Assembly (NCBI GenBank): GCA_937988775.1
Contig: CALKHP010000029.1
Coordinates: forward strand, 1-64,000
Direction of reading: 5' to 3'
DNA from: an uncultured Alphaproteobacteria bacterium
Lineage (GTDB): Bacteria; Pseudomonadota; Alphaproteobacteria; Rhizobiales; Beijerinckiaceae
Length of the DNA stretch: 64,000 nucleotides
The translations under genes and the position numbers were made by a program. Of this stretch, positions 16,487 to 24,196 are shown piece by piece (positions within the stretch are counted from its first letter, which is position 1; each line of letters opens with the position of its first letter). The notes under the pieces were generated by a model. The model was not told where the DNA came from, made no database searches, and worked only from the letters and a program-made list of their open reading frames with translations.

Positions 16487-16663
16487 TTAGGAGGCCACTT
16501 TCTCACGCACGCTATCAGGCCAGATACTACCGACTTCGCCGAGTGCCGTGATAATCTGTGTGCGAAGAGCGACAGGGTAGCCTGGACCGAAGTTCCGGGT
16601 GATCTGCTCTAGCTGGTCAATAGTGGCGCGCCACCTGTCGGTGGAAATGTGGGGGGAGGCGTG
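16487..16663 (-). CDS. Possible small gene or gene remnant
   Basis: An open frame of 58 codons whose last 50 residues (starting STDRWRATIDQLEQITRNFG) look protein-like, with two regular helices, whereas the frame upstream is Ser/Arg-rich noise. There is no convincing ribosome-binding site. It may be the 3' end of a gene truncated by rearrangement. The rest of 16,425-16,801 shows no gene. Confidence 0.25.
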   Translation of the reverse strand, partial: HASPHISTDRWRATIDQLEQITRNFGPGYPVALRTQIITALGEVGSIWPDSVREKVAS

Positions 16664-16801
16664 CATAGGTGGTATCGGCGAGCCAGATGAGGATTGGAGC
16701 ACCCGGCGGGTGGAGCGTGCCAGCGAGTTCCTGGATCGGGTTGCCCTAACCGCTGGGGAAGTAATTGCCGATGAAGCTGCTCTCAAAGAGACAAACGCAA
16801 C

Positions 16802-17239
16802 CTACCGTTGTCTCACATACTCCTGGATAACGGCATCGGATAGCTCTTTGGCATCTTCCTCGAAATTCTTGAGCGCGGTCGCGTGCGCATTGCGAAGCGT
16901 ATCATCACAATTGCTGCCGGTCCGATTGACCTCATCTTCCGCCAACTGATCAAGTCGAAGCCGGGCTTGCTGATAATCTCCTCCAGCCACGATGATCGGG
17001 TGGATGATATTGCGCAGTGCGTTCTTCGGCATCTCGATGTTGCAGGCTTTCGAGATCGCATACAGCCGCGGATAGCTGAAGCCGATACCTTTGAGAGCAT
17101 CCTGAGTTTTTGACCCGGCAAAGGCGGCTGTCGCTGTTAGCGCAGCAAATGCGACAAGCAGGGTTCGTAATAGAGCCTTTCGTCGAGGTGCATCACTGCC
17201 CCTGCTACGAGTTGACCAAAGAGCTTGAAGGGAATTCAT
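16802..17239 (-). CDS. Exported small protein of unknown function
   Basis: I use the ATG at 17,239, preceded by GGAGCGGCG, giving 145 aa. A basic start and hydrophobic core, RRKALLRTLLVAFAALTATA ending AFAG, form a signal peptide with likely cleavage after AFA, about residue 42. The mature part is helical with two cysteines (ACNIEMP and SNCDD), which could form a disulphide in the periplasm. No family recognised. It stands alone between the DUF3102 unit and the resolvase. Confidence 0.55.
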   Translation of the reverse strand: MNSLQALWSTRSRGSDAPRRKALLRTLLVAFAALTATAAFAGSKTQDALKGIGFSYPRLYAISKACNIEMPKNALRNIIHPIIVAGGDYQQARLRLDQLAEDEVNRTGSNCDDTLRNAHATALKNFEEDAKELSDAVIQEYVRQR

Positions 17240-17460
17240 CGCCGCTCCGTGCGCTGCCACCGAGATAGCCGCACGAAAGGGAACCCTTCCGTCATAAGCT
17301 GATGGTCGGGAGCTGCATTTCTTAAGCGTTTGATTTCCTTCGAGCGGTTTTGGCGGTCAACACATATTCTTCTTCGCACAAAAGGGTTCCTTTTCGTCAA
17401 GGGCCGGTCGGGTATCATCATCTTGAAAACGCACCGGAATCTGGATTTTATCGGTGCAAT

Positions 17461-18030
17461 ATGGTGCCCATGCGAAGGATTGGATACGCTCGCGTCTCAA
17501 CCAGCGAGCAGAACCTGGATTTGCAGCGATCCGCACTCTTAGCGGCTGGCTGCGTGGAGATTCATGCCGACCACGGGATATCCGGCGCAGATTTCGAGCG
17601 TCCGGGTCTCTTGAACGTTCTCGGCTCTCTGGAGCCAGGCGACATGCTGGTCGTGTGGCGACTCGATCGGCTCGGCCGATCACTCGTGGATCTCATCAAA
17701 CTCGTGACCGATCTCGGTGCTCGGCGTGTCGAGTTCCATTCTCTCACAGAAGCGATTGATACGAGTTCGTCCGGTGGCCGTTTGCTATTCCACCTGCTCG
17801 CTGCCATGGCCGAGTTCGAGCGCTCTCTGATCAGCGAACGGACGCGCGCCGGGATGGATGCTGCTCGTGCGCGAGGTAGCAGGATAGGACGTAGGCCGGC
17901 GACGACAGTCGCTCAGAGGGAGGCGGCTCGAGTCGCAATCGAGCAGGATCAGGTGCCGGTCGAGGACGTTGCCGCGGAATATGGAATCCATCCGCGCACT
18001 CTCCTGCGCGTCCTCAGAAGCGATCGGTGA
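17461..18030 (+). CDS. Serine recombinase, resolvase/invertase family
   Basis: A 189-aa protein starting at ATG 17,461 (or 17,470). The catalytic serine lies in RIGYARVSTSEQNLDLQRS, and the core motifs VVWRLDRLGRSLVDLI, FHSLTEAIDTSSSGG and ERSLISERTRAGMDAARARG are intact. The C-terminus ends in a helix-turn-helix (EDVAAEYGIHPRTLLRVL). Length and layout match Tn3-type resolvases, which resolve cointegrates at a res site; no transposase is present in the window, so it is either a transposon remnant or works on sites of its own. Activity is likely from intact motifs. Confidence 0.88.
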   Translation: MVPMRRIGYARVSTSEQNLDLQRSALLAAGCVEIHADHGISGADFERPGLLNVLGSLEPGDMLVVWRLDRLGRSLVDLIKLVTDLGARRVEFHSLTEAIDTSSSGGRLLFHLLAAMAEFERSLISERTRAGMDAARARGSRIGRRPATTVAQREAARVAIEQDQVPVEDVAAEYGIHPRTLLRVLRSDR

Positions 18031-18207
18031 GGGAATGCAGCCAGGTGACTCTGAGAAGCTCACTGGCTGGCTTCGACGGCCCCAACGAGGAATTGAGCGT
18101 TCAGCAACCGGACATCGCCAGCGAGCGCCCCCGCAAAACCGACGGCGGTGATGCAGGTCGGAACGCCGAGCGGTGGTGGAGTAGGCTGGTCAGCACGATA
18201 CCTGACC

Positions 18208-18376
18208 AATGCTCGAGGATGCTCCTGCGGCCGGGAGCGGAGCGACCGTCCGGAGAGCTCTTTCCATGTTTGATGTGGGGTGCCTGCTTTGCCGCGCCGG
18301 AAGCTATCTCATAGAGCCGGGACGAGAAATTCCTTCCCCGGATAGGGAACTCCCGGACGAGCGCGTTAGCGCTCGG
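18208..18376. repeat. Dispersed direct repeat R1
   Basis: About 170 bp resembling 26,557-26,722 in the same orientation, by eye roughly three-quarters identical. The most conserved parts are GGGAGCGGAGCGAC, TCTTTCCATG and a right end GGGAACTCCCGGACGAGCGC that runs into a GCGCTCG hairpin arm. It follows the resolvase gene; 18,031-18,207 shows no gene. The two copies enclose about 8.3 kb including the tyrosine integrase. Confidence 0.65.
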
Positions 18377-18421
18377 TGGAGGCGGCGTAAGCCGCTGGAG
18401 CGTGGCGGAGCATCTCTCAAG

Positions 18422-18493
18422 CTGTAACGCTGCGCCTAATATCTTATACACCTCATTATATGTATATAATAAGCTGTAGGCGCAGCGTTACAG
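18422..18493. repeat. Perfect 17-bp inverted repeat with AT-rich centre
   Basis: CTGTAACGCTGCGCCTA (18,422-18,438) is followed, after a 38-base AT-rich centre, by its exact reverse complement (18,477-18,493). The centre can extend the stem weakly (CTTAT/ATAAG). It lies 16 bases after the stop of the minus-strand gene at 18,509, but lacks a terminator T-run. It could be a recombination site, a tiny mobile element or a cruciform. The outer TGTAAC recurs beside the integrase (21,210-21,332). Confidence 0.7.
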
Positions 18494-18508
18494 GTGGTTC
18501 CTGCAGAT

Positions 18509-19525
18509 CTATGCTGATGTCCCGGAAAGGGTCGAGGACAAGGCTGTCTTCTTTGCCCGATGCTTCCGGACCCTCGCGAGGGTCTTCTGTCTCGTGTTCA
18601 TTAAACGGCGATCCGCTACCGGAGATGCAGCGCCATGCTGTTTTATCAGCTCTCCATTGACACCAGCACAAATACGCTCGCATCTTTCCGCAAAGGGGCA
18701 GCCTGAGCACTCGGGGGATGTTGCCTCTCTTGCGGGAGGTAATCCCAGGCAACCGGGGGCGAACGCGATACCCGGCAAGGTTTCCTTCGGGGCGATGCTC
18801 AACATGCCGAGGCGCATATCGTGCCGGATATCGTCAACCACGCTGTGTCGAATGTGGCGAGGAACCAGACGCATCAGGTCCCACACAGGCAAATAACGCT
18901 TCTCGACGCACTCGCGACGGATTTTGGACGACCAATCTCCGATCATGGAGGTTGAGTAATCTAGAATAAACGAACGGAACGCGATCTGTGCCGGCAGCGC
19001 CTTGAAATGCTCGACCCGATACTGAGGCAGGCCGGCGCTGCGCTCGATGGCAAGCGGAAGGTGCCCCTCTCGATATTTTTCAAACTGGCTCTGCCAGGCG
19101 ACCTCGGTTTTCGGGTTGGCGAAGAGCTGAATTGGTCGAGGCGGGCAGTTTCGCTTTCTGCGACTGGCGAACTCGAACGCGAACCGGATGACAATCTCAT
19201 AGGGCACGCTGAGTTCGTCGGCCTTTTGACGAGCCAGCCACAACTGCGTAAACGTCGTGCTGGGCTCGTTCGGCACGCGAATAGAAACGCCGCGCACGTT
19301 CTTTGCCAGTCCAAGATCGGTAATGGTCCGGACATGATCCTGTAGGCCGCTTCGATAGAGCCGGGCAAAATGCATGGTGGCCGCAAGCGGCGTCATGAAG
19401 CGATAGTCAAACCACTTCCGAGTGGTGAGCTCGCGCTCTTTCGTCAGGACATCGGGCATAATCAGTCTTGCCGTTGCCAGGGTGTCATCGCGCCATTTCT
19501 CAGATGCGCTTGCCGCAATAGTCAT
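18509..19525 (-). CDS. Unknown 338-aa protein with four-cysteine cluster
   Basis: I place the start at ATG 19,525, preceded by GGAGAGCT, and not at a longer upstream frame that lies inside a repeat. No family is recognised. The first 200 residues are helical and basic. Near the C-terminus CSGCPFAERCERIC (C-x2-C-x5-C-x3-C) suggests an iron-sulphur cluster or zinc site; the tail is basic (KTLARVRKHRAKKTAL). It is a single gene between the inverted repeat at 18,422 and the repeat at 19,723. A DNA-binding or redox-sensing role for the element is speculation. Confidence 0.6.
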   Translation of the reverse strand: MTIAASASEKWRDDTLATARLIMPDVLTKERELTTRKWFDYRFMTPLAATMHFARLYRSGLQDHVRTITDLGLAKNVRGVSIRVPNEPSTTFTQLWLARQKADELSVPYEIVIRFAFEFASRRKRNCPPRPIQLFANPKTEVAWQSQFEKYREGHLPLAIERSAGLPQYRVEHFKALPAQIAFRSFILDYSTSMIGDWSSKIRRECVEKRYLPVWDLMRLVPRHIRHSVVDDIRHDMRLGMLSIAPKETLPGIAFAPGCLGLPPAREATSPECSGCPFAERCERICAGVNGELIKQHGAASPVADRRLMNTRQKTLARVRKHRAKKTALSSTLSGTSA

Positions 19526-19722
19526 AAGCTCTCCTTCAGGCGCACGGCGCCTGTTCGATCGAAGACATTTTCGTGAGCGGGGTGCTCTAATCGAGTTATA
19601 GCGAGCCGCCGGTTTGGACCGCTGACGATCGCGCGCGAGCAGCGTCAGGCATCGCTCTGGGCGACGCTGCGGTCGCTGCTGGTGCGTTCCGATGGCGCCG
19701 TCGCTGAGATTGTGCAGTCGTG

Positions 19723-19849
19723 TGGGAAGCCCGCCAGTGAGCGGCTGAGACGATCTGCGCGGCAGAGGAGGATAGAGCCGCCGGTGCTCGCTGAAATCCA
19801 ATCACCGTGATGGAGGGCCGAGACCGGCTAAGACATCGCTTGCACGCCG
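19723..19849. repeat. Direct repeat DR1 left of the pRiA4b-type gene
   Basis: About 125 bp similar to 20,598-20,729 in the same orientation. Shared blocks include GAGCGGCTGAGACG, GGCAGAGGAGGATAG and GACATCGCTTG. Together the two copies flank one gene. The rest of 19,526-19,934 holds no credible gene. Confidence 0.6.
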
Positions 19850-19934
19850 GCATCCAGCGCAACAGCGTCAAAGAGGTGACTGAATCTGTCCTGCGCTACT
19901 GGCGAGACGTAGCGAGCATCAATATGCTGGCCCC

Positions 19935-20567
19935 ATGACCCCGCCAACTGCACACGTTGACCAAATTGCGCGCATCAAAATCGATCTCGACCATTTCGAG
20001 CCGAGCATCTGGCGCCGTGTCGAGGTTCCTTTGACCACGAGCCTCAAGGGTATGCACGACGTCATCCAGGCGGTCATGCCATTCGAAAACCGCCACCTGT
20101 TTGACTTCAGGTTCGATCTGGACGGCAAGCCCCGGCGTTATGGTATTCCCGATCCGGAAGGTTGGATTCAGATCAGCGACGCCAAGAGCGCTAAACTCGG
20201 CGCTTTGATTGAGCGTGGCTTGAAGCGCTTTGTCTACACCTACGACTTCGGCGACGATTGGCGGCACATGCTCACCATCGAGGCGACCGGATCCGCCGAT
20301 CCCGGCCTCGACTACCCACGCTTCGTCGATGGTGCTCGCCGCGCTCCGCCTGAAGACGTGGGTGGGATACCCGGCTTTGAAGAGTTTCTCGAGGCAATAG
20401 CAACGCTCAAACACCCAGAGCGCAAACGTCTTATCGAATGGTATGGCGGCGCATTTGATCCAGACGACATCAATGTGCCAGCCATTCAGGCGAACATCGC
20501 AAAGCTTGCGCGCCGCCGCGCCCTCGGCAAAGCTGCATTCGCCAAGAGCCGTGGCCTCACGAGTTGA
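19935..20567 (+). CDS. Plasmid pRiA4b Orf-3-like protein
   Basis: A 210-aa protein of the pRiA4b Orf-3 family: the N-terminal IKIDLDHFEPSIWRRVEVP strand-turn motif, then LHDVIQ-like MHDVIQAVMPFENRHLFDF and the conserved YTYDFGDDWRHMLTIE, with a C-terminal helix bearing PEDVGGIPGFEEFLEAI. The family is common on plasmids and islands; its biochemical role is not established. It is complete in length and is the only gene between two diverged direct repeats (19,723 and 20,598), so it may have moved as a single-gene unit. Confidence 0.85.
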   Translation: MTPPTAHVDQIARIKIDLDHFEPSIWRRVEVPLTTSLKGMHDVIQAVMPFENRHLFDFRFDLDGKPRRYGIPDPEGWIQISDAKSAKLGALIERGLKRFVYTYDFGDDWRHMLTIEATGSADPGLDYPRFVDGARRAPPEDVGGIPGFEEFLEAIATLKHPERKRLIEWYGGAFDPDDINVPAIQANIAKLARRRALGKAAFAKSRGLTS

Positions 20568-20597
20568 GTGCGGCGACACTGTGTTTGAAACAGGCGC

Positions 20598-20729
20598 CTC
20601 CGGGAGCCAACCACTGAGCGGCTGAGACGTTTCTTGCGGCAGAGGAGGATAGCCCCCGAAACTCTGCGGGGACAAAAGGCGTCCCCATCGTTGATGTCGG
20701 GGTTTTCTAGGACATCGCTTGTGCTCAAT
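20598..20729. repeat. Direct repeat DR2 right of the pRiA4b-type gene
   Basis: Second copy of the repeat at 19,723-19,849, starting at the end of the pRiA4b-type gene. Blocks GAGCGGCTGAGACG and GGCAGAGGAGGATAG are exact. 20,730-20,980 beyond it shows no gene. Confidence 0.6.
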
Positions 20730-20983
20730 TGGATGACAATCGTCGCAGCTGAGCGGAGGCTGCCCGGCGACCGAGTGGACGAGCGCAAACGGACGGCGCG
20801 CGTCGCAACCTCCTTCCGCAACGTCCACCACGATTGCGATCGGCTGGATGTCTCAGATCTCGTCAGGCGTCCCACCACGATCGGCATGTCGGTATGACGT
20901 CAGCACCAGACATTTCTGGATGAGAGCGAGGCGCGTCCGAACATGTATTTCGTCCAGGATACCAGCGTTTTATGCGCGAATCA

Positions 20984-21332
20984 TAGATGCATCTACATGT
21001 CGCGACATGATGCGGATATAGATTCTTGTCGCAAATTGATCTTGGTCTTTCCGGTCGTATGCATCCACTGCAAGTGGCGTTGATTGCGCTAACGTCTCTG
21101 AAAAAATCTAAAAACATCGATTTTTGTCAATGTTATGTAAACAACGTGTTATGTCCGTCTGTATCCATATGATATCGCGTCATTTTTTTTGAGTATTAAT
21201 AGCTGAAAATGTTACAGTCCCGGCATCTCAAAGTGCGCTAAGTTCACATTTGTTCGTTTAACGCACCCGGAATGTAACATTCTAGGTGCGCGCAAAGCGA
21301 GAATGTTACACTTCAGAACCCGAATGTTACAC
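20984..21332. other. AT-rich att-like region beside the integrase
   Basis: A gene-free, AT-rich stretch next to the integrase 3' end. It holds two abutting perfect palindromes, TAGATGCATCTA (20,984-20,995) and CATGTCGCGACATG (20,996-21,009), then a cluster of one motif: TGTTACA (21,210-21,216), the palindrome GAATGTAACATTC (21,270-21,282), and GAATGTTACAC at 21,301-21,311 and 21,322-21,332. Repeated short sites abutting an integrase gene are what a phage-type attP looks like, with arm and core sites. Which repeat is the core is not known. Confidence 0.5.
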
Positions 21333-21337
21333 TCTCG

Positions 21338-22330
21338 CTAGCTCAGTCTTGCAACGAGATCATCGGCGGACAGGTGCGCGTAGCGGCGCAGCATCCGCAA
21401 TTCCTTGTGCCCGCTGATTGTCGCAACCTCGATGACATTCAAACCGCGTTCGAACAGGCGGCTTACGCCCTCGTGGCGGAGATCGTGAAAGCGCAGCGAC
21501 TGGATGCCAGCTCTGACGAGTAGACGCCGCCACACCTGCTCCAACGATCCGGTCCTCATAGGAAAGATGCGCGGGTCATCGGAAGCAGCATCGTTCCTCC
21601 AGGCTATCAGCGCGTCGAATGCGCGCGGAGATAACGGCACCTCGCGCCCCTCGCCGTTCTTGGTCATGCCCAAGGTGATTACCCGACGATTATGCGAGAG
21701 ATCGTCCCAGGTGAGCCCCAGAAGCTCTCCCCGGCGCATGCTGCTCTCGATGGCGACGAGGAGCAGTGTTTTGAGATAAGGGATTTTGCCGCCGCTGCAT
21801 GCATTCAGGAGGCGCTGCTCCTCGTCGCCCTCGAGACGACGCTTCCGTTCATTTCTGACGCTCGGCCGTCGCACCAGCTTCGCCACGTTCCGGCCCAGAG
21901 GGTATCCCCAATCGCGGATCGCGACTTCAAGCACATGCGATAGGATCGCCATTTCGCGGAGGGTTGTGGCGGGACTGACCGAGGCGAGGCGCTCATCGCG
22001 AAATGCCGACACATCAGACGGTGATAGGCCCACCAGCGTTCGATGAGCGATCTCGTGTCGCGCCAGGACACCAAGGCGCTGAATCTCCTGCGGAGCCCCA
22101 CGCTTTGTCGGAGAGACCTCAGCGCGATAGCGCCGGAGAAGATCGCCGAACGTTGTGGTCTCGAGGATCTTGGTGTCCGGCGCGAGGCCATGTCGATCGA
22201 CCTCGGCTTCAAGAGCGCGAGCCCAGGCTTCGGCGTCAGTCTTTGCGTCGAAGCTCTTGGCACGAGGTTTCGTCCCACGCCTGCGAACCTGCGCCTGCCA
22301 CCGTCCTCTGAGTTTTCTGATCGTCGCCAC
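21338..22330 (-). CDS. Tyrosine recombinase / integrase
   Basis: I choose the GTG at 22,330 (AAGGAG seven bases before it), giving 330 aa and the usual N-terminus VATIRKLRGRWQAQVRR; a longer in-frame start lacks a ribosome-binding site. A SAM-like core-binding domain (about 50-150) precedes the catalytic domain with Arg in ESSMRRGELLGLTW, HDLRHEGVSRL (HxxR), SGHKELRMLRRYAH (His and the nucleophilic Tyr), so the full active site is present. It ends next to the repeated GAATGTTACAC motifs. It is the only tyrosine integrase in the island and probably moved at least part of it. Confidence 0.9.
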   Translation of the reverse strand: MATIRKLRGRWQAQVRRRGTKPRAKSFDAKTDAEAWARALEAEVDRHGLAPDTKILETTTFGDLLRRYRAEVSPTKRGAPQEIQRLGVLARHEIAHRTLVGLSPSDVSAFRDERLASVSPATTLREMAILSHVLEVAIRDWGYPLGRNVAKLVRRPSVRNERKRRLEGDEEQRLLNACSGGKIPYLKTLLLVAIESSMRRGELLGLTWDDLSHNRRVITLGMTKNGEGREVPLSPRAFDALIAWRNDAASDDPRIFPMRTGSLEQVWRRLLVRAGIQSLRFHDLRHEGVSRLFERGLNVIEVATISGHKELRMLRRYAHLSADDLVARLS

Positions 22331-22621
22331 GCCTTGCTCCTTATAAGAGCACATTGCGTAGGACGCCCCCAGAGAGGGGCCAAGGATTACCCCGGCACAC
22401 TTTAAGTCTATGGCTTCTGCAGGGGTTCGGTCCTCAAAACCGTGGCCGAGCAAGCAATGGCAGGTGATAGCGTGCTACGAGCTTGCCCCGGTCTGAACTT
22501 CGTTGGTGATCTCCCTGGCAACGTCGGTGAAGGCATTCCACAGCGCGTCGTTGAGCATGTCTGCCATCGAGACGGACGGCCACCCGGTTAGGCTGTCGCT
22601 CGTCCTTAACGTCGATGCCGG
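22331..22621. other. Intergenic stretch with a possible 30-codon ORF
   Basis: Between the integrase start and the nuclease gene. On the minus strand 22,475-22,567 encodes a 30-aa peptide starting MADMLNDALWNAFTDVA, which has natural-looking composition but no clear ribosome-binding site. It may be the start of a truncated gene. Nothing else is visible. Confidence 0.25.
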
Positions 22622-23605
22622 TCATGCTCGGATTGTGTGGAGGAGCGTCTGACGGGTGTCATCGGCAGCATAACCGGGAGTCGTGCTCAAATTGGCGAGA
22701 GACGTTTCCATCCGCCCGGATGTCCTACGCAGGAAGAAGACATAGGTGCGCTTGCCGTCTGGTCGCGAAAGCCCAGCTGCCAACGAATCCTGACTATTAG
22801 TAACGACGATATGATAACCATTTTCTCGAAGCCAGCCCACAGTTCGCTCTGTGCCAGCACGGGCCTGCGCTCCATGCAGGCTCTCGAGGTTTTCCAGCCA
22901 TTCATGTTCCGAGAGACGCTCGGCCGGCTCAGTCACAGCCTTGGCTGTTTGAGCCCGTTCCGTCTGTCCAATCAGTCTCGGAACCAGCGTGCGGATCCCG
23001 GTGGGGCTGGTGAACTGTTCAACTTCGATTGCTAGCACCTCAGCTGGGCGCATCTGCTCGTTGAGGAATTCAACGATACGCGCCAGCTCCTTCGGAATGC
23101 GGTCAGCGACGAAAAGCATACGGATGCGACCTGACCTCAGGTTGGCTTCTACAGCCCTCCAGAATGATTCTGCGTCCGAATTCTCCAAAAACTCGGAGAG
23201 GTGCGAGTCTGGCTCCTGGCCTGCCTTGGCAGAGGTTTCGTGGTAGGCCTGCACGATCTTGTCGATGGGCCAATACGCCACCCCATTGGCCGCGTAGTCC
23301 AGCATTTGAGCCACGACCTCTCGGCGCGCCCGGGTGTCAGACGCGCGTTTAACTTCGACCAGCACCGGCACGCCTTGGCGATCAAGGAAAAGGTGGTCGA
23401 GCGACCATCGGTCCGAGCCATTGAGTGCGTCAGGGACGGCCTGCTCGCGCCGAACGAGTAACAGCCTGCCTTCTGGGTCGCCTGCCAATCGCAAAATGGC
23501 GGGATATTCCTCCAACAAGCGCTGAAACAGGTCTTCAGAATCGTAGGCTGCCTGATCGAGCTCTGTTAGCTGGTTATCTGACCCAATGACAAAGATGCTA
23601 CTCAT
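22622..23605 (-). CDS. NucS-like PD-(D/E)xK nuclease-fold protein
   Basis: A 327-aa protein. Residues about 20-120 match the NucS/DUF91-like restriction-endonuclease fold: an acidic N-terminal helix, then LDHLFLDRQGVPVLVEVKRA (Asp and ExK of the nuclease site) and REVVAQMLDYAAN. The remainder includes a second alpha/beta region (GRIRMLFVADRIPKELARIV, VEFLNEQMRPAEVLAIEVEQ) and a C-terminal winged segment. Proteins of this layout occur as solitary genes in islands. It is transcribed alone in the same direction as the integrase. DNA cleavage is suggested by the intact ExK; target and role are unknown. Confidence 0.7.
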   Translation of the reverse strand: MSSIFVIGSDNQLTELDQAAYDSEDLFQRLLEEYPAILRLAGDPEGRLLLVRREQAVPDALNGSDRWSLDHLFLDRQGVPVLVEVKRASDTRARREVVAQMLDYAANGVAYWPIDKIVQAYHETSAKAGQEPDSHLSEFLENSDAESFWRAVEANLRSGRIRMLFVADRIPKELARIVEFLNEQMRPAEVLAIEVEQFTSPTGIRTLVPRLIGQTERAQTAKAVTEPAERLSEHEWLENLESLHGAQARAGTERTVGWLRENGYHIVVTNSQDSLAAGLSRPDGKRTYVFFLRRTSGRMETSLANLSTTPGYAADDTRQTLLHTIRA

Positions 23606-24196
23606 AATGCCCGCCCCGGCCGAAGCACATACGCGGCAAAGTTTGAGGCGCCGTTTTGAATCGCTTCGTGGAGGGGAGGCGGGAGGCTGCCAGCGTCGTC
23701 ATGATGTGCAGCTATCGATATAGGCGGCGGTCGCTGCCGGATATCACTTATGGTTCAACGACGTGTCGGGACTATCCAAGGCTCATTCCGGAGGTGCGGG
23801 AGGAGTTCTGGTTAGCCTCCAGTGCCCTGCAAGACGGCATCGGCGCTGAAGCGAAGCGACTCTGTCTTATCCTTGTCGAGTGGGTAGCAGATCGACACCG
23901 ACATCATGCCATCGTCGATGCTGTCGGGTCGTTCGGCACGTATGATTGATCCCATGTGCAGACCGCGCCAGCGCCAGGCGCTCCTGCATTGGGCTTATGA
24001 CAGCCGCGTTATTTGAACGAAAATGCTAAGTAGCCCGTCGGCTGGCTCCGACGATCTAGGTGTTTGATCCCGGCCTTTGATGGTGCAGTCTTTTTGCAGA
24101 GTTGAAAGGATGCGGTATGGGGCAGGTTCACTGCGGGAGCACCATGACGACAGAGGCGGTCCGTCGGGCGAAGCGAACTCGAAGAGTCACCTCCTG
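23606..24196. other. 590-bp stretch without a firm gene
   Basis: A 97-codon plus-strand frame (23,656-23,949) has a partly protein-like C-terminal half (EEFWLASSALQDGIGAEAKR) and could be a gene remnant, but it has no clear start signal. The rest, up to the CoxL-like gene, shows no gene, repeat or promoter I can defend. Confidence 0.3.

Noticed and set aside
17240..17460. Tn3-type terminal inverted repeat or full transposon around the resolvase
   Set aside because: No transposase and no matching pair of about 38-bp ends could be found; only the resolvase is supported.
19896..20831. 311-codon minus-strand frame
   Set aside because: Antisense to the pRiA4b Orf-3-like gene, which has clear family motifs.
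22390..22440. Possible tRNA-like fragment (GGGGTTCGGTCCTC) upstream of the integrase
   Set aside because: The T-arm stem does not pair and no acceptor strand follows.
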